NCBI GenBank assembly: GCA_947372965.1 | Contig: CANBVR010000004.1 | Span: 1-52,477, forward strand | Source: Actinomycetota bacterium | Lineage (GTDB): Bacteria; Actinomycetota; Actinomycetes; Nanopelagicales; Nanopelagicaceae | Direction of reading: 5' to 3' | Length of the DNA: 52,477 nucleotides | Part shown: one piece after another, positions 42,972 through 51,048 of the stretch | How the letters are laid out: every line of letters starts with the position of its first letter | Position numbering within the stretch: the stretch's first letter is position 1 | The notes under the pieces: model-generated | Seen by the model: the letters and a program-made list of their open reading frames with translations, nothing else | Database searches by the model: none | Told to the model about the DNA's origin: nothing | Program-made: the position numbers and the translations under genes

Positions 42972-44837
42972 TTAGCCAAGAGTGATCGTTACTAGCGAAC
43001 CTGGTTTTGCCTTTGTTCCGCTTGCTGGTGAAATATTTGTAACGGTCTTCACCTTTTTGCTGCCAATCTTCTTCACCTTTACCTGGAAACCAAGATTTTC
43101 CAAAATAGTTGCGGCTTTAATCTCGGTGAGTGAATAGACATTTGGAATGAAGATTGCGGCAGGTCCCTTTGAAATAGTAAGTGTTAACTTGCTGCCTCTA
43201 GCAAGCGGAGAACTTCCATCAGGGTTCTGCGAAATCACAGTTCCAAGTGGAACCGTATCGCTGTACTCATAGGTGGAATTAACAATTATTCCGGCGGAAG
43301 TAATCTCATTTAACGCCTGGTCACTTGTCTTACCAACATAAGAATTAACACTTACTTGCTCGATACCTTGGCTAATAACGAGATCAACTGTAGATCCCTT
43401 GCGAGCTTGAGATTTAGCAGATGGGCTACTTGAAACTATGAGGTCCATTTCACGAGTAGCGCTAAATCCTTTAGTGATCCGGCCAACTTTTAAACCAGCA
43501 GCCTCAAGAATGACTGTTGCCGAATCGATATTAAGTCCGGCAAGTGCTGGAACAACAATCCGATCAGGTCCCTTAGATATTTGTAAGTGGACTGTTCCGT
43601 TTATGGAAACTTTCCCTCCGCCCGCAGGCTTGGAAAGGATTACTTTATCTTTTGGAACATCTTCACTAAATACCACATCGGAAATATCTGCCTTGAGGCC
43701 AAGTCCACTCAAGACTTTAGTGGCTTCTCCCTGGGTCATTCCAGCCAAAGATGGGATAGAGATTTTATTTCCCCCGCCAACAAATTTATATCCCGTGAAG
43801 AGAAGTGCAAACAAAATTAAGAGCGCGACCGCTCTATTACGCTTTACACGATTAGAGGTCTTTCGCTTCCGGCGAATTTCAGCGGTAGTGGTATTTCCAG
43901 TTTTTTCTTTCACGGGCTCACGCCGTTTCTTCTCAGGTTTGGCTCTTTGAATTGGAATATCCAATTCAAGACTTAGTTGTCGACGCTTTGGGTCAAGTTT
44001 CTGCAAAATGGCTTGAAAATCTTCTTGCATCGCACCGGCACTTGCGTATCTCTTATCTGGATTATTGGCGGTTGCCTTAACCACCAAATTATCAAGTTCC
44101 GGTGGAATCTCAGAGCGAAGAGTAGAAGGCGCTGGAACATTTTCATTTACATGCATATAGGCGATTTGAATTGGGGATTCGCCATCGTATGGCTTCTTTC
44201 CCGTGAGCATTTCAAAAAGAACTATGCCGGCGGCATAAACATCGCTTCTGGCATCTGAAATTCCACGTTGTACTTGCTCGGGGGAGAGATAAGAAACGCT
44301 TCCCAAAATGACGCTAGATTCTGCGGTCATTGTGGCGCCCATATCCATTGCCCTGGCAAGTCCAAAATCTGCGATCTTCACTCGACCATCTTTTGAGATC
44401 AGAATATTTTCTGGCTTGATATCTCGGTGAAGGATTCCTTTTCGATGTGCAGCCGAAAGGGCGCTCAAGATTGGAGCAAAATATCGAAGTGCATCTTCAA
44501 TTTTCAACTGGCCTTGTTCGTGGATTAAATCTCGAAGCGTAAATCCATCTATTAATTCCATAACTATGAATACTGCTGGCGCTCCACCCTCATTCCATCC
44601 TTGATCTTGGATCGCAACAATATTTGGGTGGGAAAGTGCAGCAGCTGCCTTTGCTTCTCGAATGAAGCGGTTTACAAAATCTTCATCGTTTGCAAGATGC
44701 GAATGCATAATTTTTACGGCAACAGTTCGATCTAGTCGAAGGTCAAGAGCCGAGTAAATAGTTGCCATTCCGCCAGCAGCAATAATCCGCTGAAGCTGAT
44801 AGCGGTTATCGATTATTTCGCCGGTTAGGTCGGACAC
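42972..44837 (-). CDS. Ser/Thr protein kinase with PASTA repeats (PknB/PknL type)
   Basis: Membrane receptor kinase, 621 aa. Residues about 10-270 are the kinase: GGMATIYSALD, VAVKIM (Lys), HRDIKPENI (catalytic Asp), DFGLAR. A juxtamembrane basic stretch leads to one helix near residues 335-351 (AVALLILFALLFTGYKF), then four PASTA repeats that may bind peptidoglycan or muropeptides. No phosphatase, FHA or rodA/pbpA genes are beside it, unlike the pknB locus. Position near class II aroF and crtE-metF recalls M. tuberculosis pknL. GTG 44837 has TAAGAT ending 6 nt upstream. Confidence 0.94.
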   Translation of the reverse strand: MSDLTGEIIDNRYQLQRIIAAGGMATIYSALDLRLDRTVAVKIMHSHLANDEDFVNRFIREAKAAAALSHPNIVAIQDQGWNEGGAPAVFIVMELIDGFTLRDLIHEQGQLKIEDALRYFAPILSALSAAHRKGILHRDIKPENILISKDGRVKIADFGLARAMDMGATMTAESSVILGSVSYLSPEQVQRGISDARSDVYAAGIVLFEMLTGKKPYDGESPIQIAYMHVNENVPAPSTLRSEIPPELDNLVVKATANNPDKRYASAGAMQEDFQAILQKLDPKRRQLSLELDIPIQRAKPEKKRREPVKEKTGNTTTAEIRRKRKTSNRVKRNRAVALLILFALLFTGYKFVGGGNKISIPSLAGMTQGEATKVLSGLGLKADISDVVFSEDVPKDKVILSKPAGGGKVSINGTVHLQISKGPDRIVVPALAGLNIDSATVILEAAGLKVGRITKGFSATREMDLIVSSSPSAKSQARKGSTVDLVISQGIEQVSVNSYVGKTSDQALNEITSAGIIVNSTYEYSDTVPLGTVISQNPDGSSPLARGSKLTLTISKGPAAIFIPNVYSLTEIKAATILENLGFQVKVKKIGSKKVKTVTNISPASGTKAKPGSLVTITLG

Positions 44838-44843
44838 GCTTAA

Positions 44844-44849
44844 ATCTTA
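44844..44849 (-). promoter_or_regulatory. Candidate -10 of the PASTA kinase gene
   Basis: TAAGAT on the minus strand ends 6 nt before GTG 44837, at the very end of the upstream P-loop kinase gene. Suggests a separate, leaderless transcript. No clear -35. Confidence 0.4.
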
Positions 44850-45416
44850 GTTAATTGATAGCCCACTTAAGCGGTAATCCGCGCGCTTCTTAGTGCCTTC
44901 TTCCTCAAAATAGCGACTTTGAGTTCGGATGAATTCATCCATTTGTGGGGCGATCGCCACCCCGTCACGTTCTAGGACTCTTTCAAGTCCAATGTGAATC
45001 GGCACTTCGATCCAGATAGATGCTGCGATCTTTTCACTAATAGCTAATTGCCCAGATCCTACACCTTCTAAAATTAAGTATTTAGGGGCTGGAAAATTTA
45101 CTCGTGAATCTACCTTTCCAGAACCCCAATTGAAAGGTTCAAATTCAATTCGATCTTCAAATTCAACTAGACCTAGGATTTGCTTTAGAAGCTTTGACAA
45201 ATCATTGGTGAGAGTATTTTCCCAACCACGATACAAATCATCCATATGGATAGTGTTTACATCGGCAAATTGGTCGGCAAGTTGGTCGGTAATTTTTCGG
45301 GCAAGTGTTGTCTTGCCCGAGCCGGCTGGCCCATCAATTGCTAAAACGATCGTTTTTCCACACGACGGGCTTAGAACTTGGAGGTGGTTAATTACCTCTT
45401 GAGTTGTTTGACTCAT
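44847..45416 (-). CDS. Uridine-kinase-like P-loop kinase linked to a TPP riboswitch
   Basis: Small kinase, 189 aa from ATG 45416. P-loop IDGPAGSGKTTLARK near residues 27-41, an Asp-rich HMDDLYRGW near residue 58, ILEGVGSGQ near residue 115, and a LERVLERDG lid-like stretch near residue 145. It belongs to the uridine kinase/AAA-like family often annotated only as uridine kinase. It overlaps the PnuC-type gene by 29 bp, so shares its TPP control. A role in phosphorylating thiamine or a thiamine precursor is possible; it could also act on a nucleoside. A longer reading from 45455 has no family support. Confidence 0.75.
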   Translation of the reverse strand: MSQTTQEVINHLQVLSPSCGKTIVLAIDGPAGSGKTTLARKITDQLADQFADVNTIHMDDLYRGWENTLTNDLSKLLKQILGLVEFEDRIEFEPFNWGSGKVDSRVNFPAPKYLILEGVGSGQLAISEKIAASIWIEVPIHIGLERVLERDGVAIAPQMDEFIRTQSRYFEEEGTKKRADYRLSGLSIN

Positions 45417-45987
45417 TGAGCCACCGCTTCCAACCTGCGATTGCAATAAGGACAAAGATAAAATAGAGGATGGCAGTTAAATAAGAACCGCCACGCCAAA
45501 ATTGGTAGGTATAAACAGCATCTACTACAAACCAAATTGGCCAAGATTCATATTTCTCTACGACCATTAATACTTGAGCAATACAACTTCCAACAAATCC
45601 AAATGCATCAGTTAGTGATGCAGCAGCACCTATCTTCTTTAAAATAGGGTATAGAGAGAACCAACCAACTAAAAATGCCAGCGCCCAAAAAGCTTTATGG
45701 CGTCTTGATAATTTTTCCGGGGAGGCACCCTTTTTACCCCAGCCAAACCAACCCCAAAAACCTCCGGCGATAAAGATAAATTGAAGAAAGGCACTCGCGT
45801 AGTACTTCTGTTGAAAAAAAAGGCCAGCATAGAGAAGTGAACTTAAATTCCACCAAGACCAAGTTGCACGAGGTCCCCAAATCCCTAAACCAACCCCGAT
45901 CACCGAAGTTATAAATGCTAAGAGTTCTAGTAATGATAATTTGTAACCCCAAGCAGTAAATACTGTAACCATTAAATTAAAGTGCAT
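45388..45987 (-). CDS. pnuT: PnuC-family vitamin transporter, probable PnuT (thiamine)
   Basis: Membrane protein, 199 aa, about 7 helices. Seen: SLLELLAFITSVIGVGLGIWG, WSWWNLSSLLYAGLFF, QFIFIAGGFWGWFGWG, and the family motif YESWPIWFVVDAVY with WRGGSYLTAILY. PnuC proteins carry nicotinamide riboside, riboflavin (PnuX) or thiamine (PnuT) by facilitated diffusion and rely on a kinase for trapping. The TPP riboswitch in its leader argues for thiamine. ATG 45987 has AAAGGGG 5 nt upstream. Confidence 0.88.
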   Translation of the reverse strand: MHFNLMVTVFTAWGYKLSLLELLAFITSVIGVGLGIWGPRATWSWWNLSSLLYAGLFFQQKYYASAFLQFIFIAGGFWGWFGWGKKGASPEKLSRRHKAFWALAFLVGWFSLYPILKKIGAAASLTDAFGFVGSCIAQVLMVVEKYESWPIWFVVDAVYTYQFWRGGSYLTAILYFIFVLIAIAGWKRWLNESNNSRGN

Positions 45988-45992
45988 TAAGA

Positions 45993-46080
45993 CCCCTTTC
46001 CAATTCGCATTACCGAACTGGTTCTACGGTCGATCTGAATTTCAGATCCTCTCAGCCAACTAATCGGCTCCCGTTGAGAC
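45993..46080 (-). ncRNA. TPP riboswitch (THI element)
   Basis: Read on the minus strand it gives the TPP aptamer pattern: ACGGGAGCC, an 8-nt loop, GGCTGAGA (CTGAGA at 46050-46055), a variable stem GATCTGAAATTCAGATC, GACCGT closing P2, then AACCAGTTCGGTAATGCG and TTGGAA. The 3' arm runs into AAAGGGG (45993-45999), the ribosome site of pnuT, and TCTC (46076-46079) can pair with GGGG. This suggests that bound TPP hides the ribosome site. The class is clear; the switching mechanism is inferred. Confidence 0.92.
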
Positions 46081-46093
46081 CTACGTTAGCAAA

Positions 46094-46993
46094 CTATCTA
46101 GCGCGGCGCGCCCGCAAGTAAGCAGGAAGAGCAACTTTTATTCGGCGCCAAGTCGAAGTCTTCGCGCGGATTTTGAAGATTTCATAGTCAATCTTCTGTA
46201 CTTCATCGACGATGCCACAATAAAGTTCACTTGCAGCTTCGATGCAGGCGCGACTTTCAGGTGCCAAGTAGGCAATCCCGGGAGTTGCTTCACGTTGCAA
46301 TCTTCGAACCCGCTCAATCTGCTCCTTTAGCGCGCTTTTAATCTGTGGAGTCAAAACCTTAGCCTCCAACATCTCTGAGGTAACGCCATGATTTTGTAGC
46401 TCCTGAATTGGGAGATATACCCGACCTCGATCTAAATCTTCTCCGACATCACGAATGAAATTTGCTAGCTGAAAAGCAGTTCCAAGTTTTTCGGCACAAA
46501 CCTTTGCCGCCTCAATATCGCCCCCCAGAATTGGGACCATTTGCAGGCCAATTACTGAAGCTGAGCCATAGACATATTCCATTAAATCTTCGAATGTCTG
46601 ATACTGGGAAACAGTCAGATCCATTGTCATCGAGTGCAGGAATGCTTCGAAATATCCAATTGGAATTGCAAAGCGTTGGACTGTATCTACAAGGGCGCGT
46701 CCAATGTGGTCTTTGCTGGTACCAGTCTTAATGTCAGCAAGGACTCCCTTGCCCCATCTCTCTAGTTCTGCAGCCTTCTCTTCTTCTGACAACGTGGAAG
46801 ATAAGTCATCTACAATTTCATCCGCGTATCTCGCAAATCCATACAGGGCATGTACATGAGGTCGTTTAGCTGGCGGTAATAAAAGTGTTGCAAGATAGTA
46901 AGTCTTTCCATGCAGCGAATTTAGCCGCTCACATTCTTCATATGAGGCTCGAAGTTGCGGATCCAAAATCCCAGCAGCAGTTAATTCATCCAT
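46094..46993 (-). CDS. crtB: Phytoene synthase
   Basis: Joins two geranylgeranyl diphosphates to phytoene. 299 aa. Seen: YGFARYADEIVDD near residue 55 and NFIRDVGEDLDRGRVYLP near residue 180, the two Asp-rich motifs that bind diphosphate through Mg. LPPAKRPHVHALYGFAR is also typical. A hydroxysqualene-type HpnC/D reading is less likely because CrtI and CrtE are the partners. Last gene of crtE-crtI-crtB, 6 bp after crtI. Confidence 0.94.
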   Translation of the reverse strand: MDELTAAGILDPQLRASYEECERLNSLHGKTYYLATLLLPPAKRPHVHALYGFARYADEIVDDLSSTLSEEEKAAELERWGKGVLADIKTGTSKDHIGRALVDTVQRFAIPIGYFEAFLHSMTMDLTVSQYQTFEDLMEYVYGSASVIGLQMVPILGGDIEAAKVCAEKLGTAFQLANFIRDVGEDLDRGRVYLPIQELQNHGVTSEMLEAKVLTPQIKSALKEQIERVRRLQREATPGIAYLAPESRACIEAASELYCGIVDEVQKIDYEIFKIRAKTSTWRRIKVALPAYLRARRAR

Positions 46994-46999
46994 TTATAA

Positions 47000-48481
47000 C
47001 TACTTAACCGGTCCAACTATTCTCTCTGCCGCAAGTCGACCAGAAACCAAGACCATTGGAACTCCAACGCCAGGCTGAGTGCCAGAACCAGTGAAGACAA
47101 CATTTTCAAATCCTTTAGCCAAATTCTTAGGACGAAATGGGCCAGTTTGGAAGAAGGTGTGAGCACTAGCAAATGGTGCACCTTGTTCCATTCCCTTGGC
47201 TTGCCAATCAAGGGGAGTAGTCATGTGCTCTACTTCAATTGAATCGCCAAACCCGCCGTAGCCACGGGACTCCATAGTCTTAATCATTTGATCGCGGTAC
47301 AACGAGCCTTGCTTCTTCCAATCAATATCAGCACTTAGGTTTGGTGTTGGAAAGAGAATGTAATAAGAATTTTTACCTGCAGGAGCTAAGTCCTTATCAT
47401 CATGAGTTGGAACTGTGACGAGCAGGCTCGGATCAGACATAAGAGTTTTTTTGGTGATTAATTCATCAAAGACGCCATCCCATGACTCCCCAAAGTGAAT
47501 ATTGTGATGTGCCAGATGGTCATAATTCTTATTTGATCCAACCAAAAGTGTTACACACGATGGTGAATACGTAAGTCGCTTTACGCTTGGCGGGGTGCGG
47601 CCAAGTAATTCTCGCCAAGCAACGGGAAGATCTGGATTTAGAATCAAGGTGTCGCATTCGATTCTTTCGCCGTTTTCAATGATCACTGCAGTAGCGCGGC
47701 CGTTGGAATGCTCTACGGTTGTTACTTTGCTGTTGTATTTAAATTCCACACCATGCTTTGCAGCAGCGCCGGCAAGAGCGCGAGGTACTGCATGCATTCC
47801 ACCCTTAGGGAAGAACACTCCGTTAACTGAATCCATATATGCGATAACGGCATAGATCGCGAGTGCTTGTTGTGGGCTTACTCCCGCATACATGGCTTGG
47901 AAGGAGTAGACCTTTTGAGTGCGTGGATCTTTTAAGAAATTGCTCACCTTGGGAGCAAGGCGACGAAATCCACCGAGTGCAACTAGCTTTGCCAAGTTTG
48001 GCGTTAAAAGATTTAGAGGTGAATCAATATTTTTATCAATGAAGTCATTCATTTCATACTTATAAAGCTTTGTAACAAAATCAACATAACGTCCGTAGCC
48101 AGCGGCCTCATCCGGACCAATTACATTTCTAATCTCTTCCTGCATCCGTCCAGTTTCGGCATGAACATCCAAAGATGACCCGTCATGGTAAAAAGCGCGA
48201 TACAAAGGTTTGAGAGGGATTAGGTCTAACCAGTCCTTCAAATCCTCCCCAACACAAGAAAGGGCATCTTGAATTAGATCCGGCATTGTTAAAACCGTTG
48301 GGCCAGTATCAAATGAGTAACCATCTTTTTTAAGTAGGCCATTTCGACCACCAGGAACACTTTCACGTTCAACCACAGTAACTTTTCGACCTGCACCAGC
48401 AAGGCGAAGGGCGGCGCTTAGACCACCTAGCCCTGCACCAACAATTACAACATGATCGGTGGGGCCTTTTACCTTTTTCAC
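47000..48481 (-). CDS. crtI: Phytoene desaturase
   Basis: FAD enzyme that converts phytoene toward lycopene. 493 aa, usual length. Seen: the dinucleotide motif VIVGAGLGGLSAALRLAGAG near residue 12, VERESVPGGRNG, FDTGPTVLTMPDLI, FSFQAMYAGVSP-like SFQAMYAGVSPQQA, and the C-terminal GSGTQPGVGVPMVLVSG. GTG 48481 is 4 nt after the crtE stop, with AGGAAGAT as ribosome site. Operon order crtE-crtI-crtB. Confidence 0.94.
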   Translation of the reverse strand: MKKVKGPTDHVVIVGAGLGGLSAALRLAGAGRKVTVVERESVPGGRNGLLKKDGYSFDTGPTVLTMPDLIQDALSCVGEDLKDWLDLIPLKPLYRAFYHDGSSLDVHAETGRMQEEIRNVIGPDEAAGYGRYVDFVTKLYKYEMNDFIDKNIDSPLNLLTPNLAKLVALGGFRRLAPKVSNFLKDPRTQKVYSFQAMYAGVSPQQALAIYAVIAYMDSVNGVFFPKGGMHAVPRALAGAAAKHGVEFKYNSKVTTVEHSNGRATAVIIENGERIECDTLILNPDLPVAWRELLGRTPPSVKRLTYSPSCVTLLVGSNKNYDHLAHHNIHFGESWDGVFDELITKKTLMSDPSLLVTVPTHDDKDLAPAGKNSYYILFPTPNLSADIDWKKQGSLYRDQMIKTMESRGYGGFGDSIEVEHMTTPLDWQAKGMEQGAPFASAHTFFQTGPFRPKNLAKGFENVVFTGSGTQPGVGVPMVLVSGRLAAERIVGPVK

Positions 48482-48485
48482 TATT

Positions 48486-49562
48486 TTATATCTTCCTGTT
48501 AGTTACTACATTTGCCAACGTTTGCATCGGTTCTAATGCCGCTGGGTTCAAATCAATTGAGTTGAGCGCAGTTATAGCTTGATTAGTCAGAGCGGTGATG
48601 AGTTCTTCAAGTTGCTCTAAAGCGCCACAGTCAATAATAATCTTTCGAATTTCTTCAACTTTAGCGGGTGAAAGTTTTTGATCCCCAAGAGCGCTTTCAA
48701 TTACTTCTTTCTCATTTTTTGAAGCCAACTCCATAGTTTTAGCAAGAAGGACTGTTCTTTTACCTTCTCGCAAATCATCACCGGCAGGTTTTCCAGTCTC
48801 TGCTGGATCGCCAAAGATTCCAAGAACATCGTCGCGAAGTTGGAAGGCTTCGCCAAGGGGTAAACCGTAGTTCGAATAAATCTCATACAGGGCAGTGGGG
48901 TTGGCACTTCCAAGAGCAGCCCCAAAATGAAGCGGCCGTTCGATTGTGTATTTTCCAGATTTATATCGAGCAACTTTCAGTGATCTTTCGACCGATTGCG
49001 AACCAAGTGCCTGTTCGTATACATCTAAATATTGACCAGCCATTAGTTCCACGCGCATCTCGTCATACATTTCAAGGGCGCGGACTAAGACATCATTGCT
49101 AAGTCCTGCCTGATGAAGCATCTTGGCAGACCAAACAAGCGCTAAGTCTCCGAGAAGAATTGCTGCCGAAATTCCAAATTGCTCTGAAGAACCATGAAGT
49201 TTATTTTCAATATGCATCTGTTCAAAGGCGCGATGAATTGCGGGCGCACCTCTTCTGGTATCTGAACCATCCATTACATCGTCGTGCATAAGGGCGCAGA
49301 CATGAACAAGTTCTAGGCTGGCACAAGCTTTAATAATTTCTGGTGTCGGCTTAGATCCAGTTCCCAAAAATCCAACATAGGAAAAAATCGGACGTAGTCG
49401 TTTCCCACTGTCTAAGAGGAATCGCTCCATCGCATTGGCAACCGGTACTAACTCAGAACCAATTTCATTTAAGTATTTATTCTCTGTGCGTACAAATTCC
49501 AGTAGCGCCTCATTTATAGAGGTTCGCACCTCTGAAAGGAGCGTCATAGAAGCGGAATTCAC
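48486..49562 (-). CDS. crtE: Polyprenyl diphosphate synthase (geranylgeranyl diphosphate synthase)
   Basis: Extends isoprenoid diphosphates, supplying GGPP for CrtB. About 358 aa. First Asp-rich motif DDVMDGSDTRRG near residue 100, second DDVLGIFGDP near residue 245, plus GKRLRPIFSYVGF. GTG 49562 is chosen: TACCCT on the minus strand ends 6 nt before it. ATG 49547 is an alternative (353 aa). The protein is also orthologue-like to M. tuberculosis IdsA2, beside a metF homologue, as here. Confidence 0.92.
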   Translation of the reverse strand: MNSASMTLLSEVRTSINEALLEFVRTENKYLNEIGSELVPVANAMERFLLDSGKRLRPIFSYVGFLGTGSKPTPEIIKACASLELVHVCALMHDDVMDGSDTRRGAPAIHRAFEQMHIENKLHGSSEQFGISAAILLGDLALVWSAKMLHQAGLSNDVLVRALEMYDEMRVELMAGQYLDVYEQALGSQSVERSLKVARYKSGKYTIERPLHFGAALGSANPTALYEIYSNYGLPLGEAFQLRDDVLGIFGDPAETGKPAGDDLREGKRTVLLAKTMELASKNEKEVIESALGDQKLSPAKVEEIRKIIIDCGALEQLEELITALTNQAITALNSIDLNPAALEPMQTLANVVTNRKI

Positions 49563-49568
49563 TCGGTA

Positions 49569-49578
49569 AGGGTAACCT
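49569..49578. promoter_or_regulatory. Shared divergent -10 region between crtE and metF
   Basis: Minus-strand TACCCT (49569-49574) ends 6 nt before crtE GTG 49562. Plus-strand TAACCT (49573-49578) ends 8 nt before metF ATG 49587. The two hexamers overlap by 2 bp on opposite strands. A second case of the arrangement seen at 686-692. Confidence 0.5.
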
Positions 49579-49586
49579 GCCTGCCT

Positions 49587-50441
49587 ATGACAATCTCGGT
49601 TGAATTCTTCCCGCCTAAAGACCAGGCGGGCGAAGATCGTCTTTGGGATGCCATGGCAGCCCTTCATTCATTGGCGCCAGATTTCATTTCTGTGACCTAC
49701 GGCGCAGGTGGAAGTACACGTGATCGCACAATTCGCATTACTAAAGAAATCACCGATCGAACCGGAATCAGCACTGTGGCACATTTAACCTGCGTTGGTT
49801 CAACAGAGGAAGAACTCACCGCGATCCTTGGCCAGTATCGAGATGTTGGAATCAAAAGCATTCTTGCCCTCCGGGGAGATCCGGCAAATGGTCCAACGGC
49901 TCCATGGTTAACAACACCAGGAGGATTTGATCACGCCGACCAACTAGTTGAGTTGGCAAATACATTTGGTGGTTTTGAAATTGGTGTTGCCGCGTTCCCA
50001 GATGGCCATCCTGCAAGTGGAGGGAATTTAGAGAAAGATATTGACGTTCTAATTCGCAAGGAAGAACTAGGTGCAACTTTCGCAACCACACAATTCTTTC
50101 TCGAGAGTTCGAAATGGATTTCGCTGGTCGAAAAACTTGAAAAGCGTGGTTCAAAGTTGCCGATTATTGCTGGCATCCTGCCAATTACAAATGTAAAACA
50201 ATTAAATCGAATGGCAGAGTTGCAGGGCACACCAATTCCTAACCATGTAGAGCGCGAGTTTTCTAAGGTTGCTGATGATCCGGATGCAGTACGTAAGTTA
50301 GGCGTAGAACTTGCGACCAAGCTCTGTGAAGAACTTCTAGCGGCAAACGTCCCAGGATTGCATTTTTACACTATGAATTCGGCAACCGCGACTCTAGAAA
50401 TTGCAAATAATTTAGGGGTAAATAACCGTGGAGTTAGATAG
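49587..50441 (+). CDS. metF: 5,10-methylenetetrahydrofolate reductase
   Basis: Makes 5-methyl-THF, the methyl donor for methionine. 284 aa. Seen: SVEFFPPKDQAGEDRLW, SVTYGAGGSTRDRTI, HLTCVGSTEEEL, ILALRGDPANGP, IGVAAFPDGHP, ATTQFFLESSKW, and IAGILPITN with FYTMNSA at the end. No ribosome site is seen before the ATG. Overlaps the downstream gene by 14 bp. No methionine synthase (metE or metH) is in the window. Confidence 0.96.
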   Translation: MTISVEFFPPKDQAGEDRLWDAMAALHSLAPDFISVTYGAGGSTRDRTIRITKEITDRTGISTVAHLTCVGSTEEELTAILGQYRDVGIKSILALRGDPANGPTAPWLTTPGGFDHADQLVELANTFGGFEIGVAAFPDGHPASGGNLEKDIDVLIRKEELGATFATTQFFLESSKWISLVEKLEKRGSKLPIIAGILPITNVKQLNRMAELQGTPIPNHVEREFSKVADDPDAVRKLGVELATKLCEELLAANVPGLHFYTMNSATATLEIANNLGVNNRGVR

Positions 50442-51048
50442 TTTCTTAACAAATTGGTCAAATCTTCATGGTGGCGCTCAAATTAAAGGTTTTGTCCGTG
50501 GCTGGTTAAATATTTCTTTTGGGATTGTAAAACCCCTCGCAAAGTTAAGAGTTAACCCAAACTTTCTGACGTTCTTGGGGCTATTTTTTGCAATTCTGGT
50601 TTGGCGTTTTCCCACCAGTTGGGCTGCATTTGCTTTTCTCTTAATATCGCTAATCTTTGATGGAATTGATGGTTCGCTTGCAATTATTCGGGGAATAACA
50701 AGTAAAAAAGGTGCAGTGATCGATTCAGTAGTCGATCGACTTTCGGAAGTTTTCTGGGCGCTAGCTCTTTACGAACTTGGCGCAAATGGCTTGACAATTT
50801 TTATAACCTTATTGGCTGCCTATATTCAAGAGTACCTACGTGCTCGTGCCGCAGGCTTGGGCCATCAGACAATCGGAATTGTGACAATTGGTGAGAGGCC
50901 AGTTAGAGCAATTTTAATTTCCCTAGCACTTATCGGATGGCAGTTAAACTCGAATTGCGTTACGGTCATAACATGTATTTGGCTTCTAGTTCAGGTAATT
51001 GCACTCGGGCAAATCACGCGCGCATTTAGTAAGGATCTTGCTAGTTAG
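50428..51048 (+). CDS. CDP-alcohol phosphatidyltransferase family membrane protein
   Basis: Membrane enzyme, 206 aa, about 6 helices. The family motif D-G-x2-A-R-x8-G-x3-D-x3-D appears as DGIDGSLAIIRGITSKKGAVIDSVVD near residue 75: the three Asp in key places and the Gly are kept, but the Arg after Ala is Ile and an Arg lies two residues later. It may make a phosphatidyl headgroup lipid such as PGP or a phosphatidylinositol-type lipid; the alcohol is unknown. GTG start lies inside the metF end. Its 3' end overlaps the convergent desaturase gene by 8 bp. Confidence 0.82.
   Translation: MELDSFLTNWSNLHGGAQIKGFVRGWLNISFGIVKPLAKLRVNPNFLTFLGLFFAILVWRFPTSWAAFAFLLISLIFDGIDGSLAIIRGITSKKGAVIDSVVDRLSEVFWALALYELGANGLTIFITLLAAYIQEYLRARAAGLGHQTIGIVTIGERPVRAILISLALIGWQLNSNCVTVITCIWLLVQVIALGQITRAFSKDLAS

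Noticed and set aside
45993-46080. NAD+-II (pnuC-motif) riboswitch upstream of the PnuC-type gene
   Set aside because: The CTGAGA, GACC and GGTAATGCG elements match the TPP aptamer instead.
48540-48570. tRNA-like T-loop string GGGTTCAAATC
   Set aside because: Lies in the crtE coding sequence, with no acceptor stem or anticodon arm around it.
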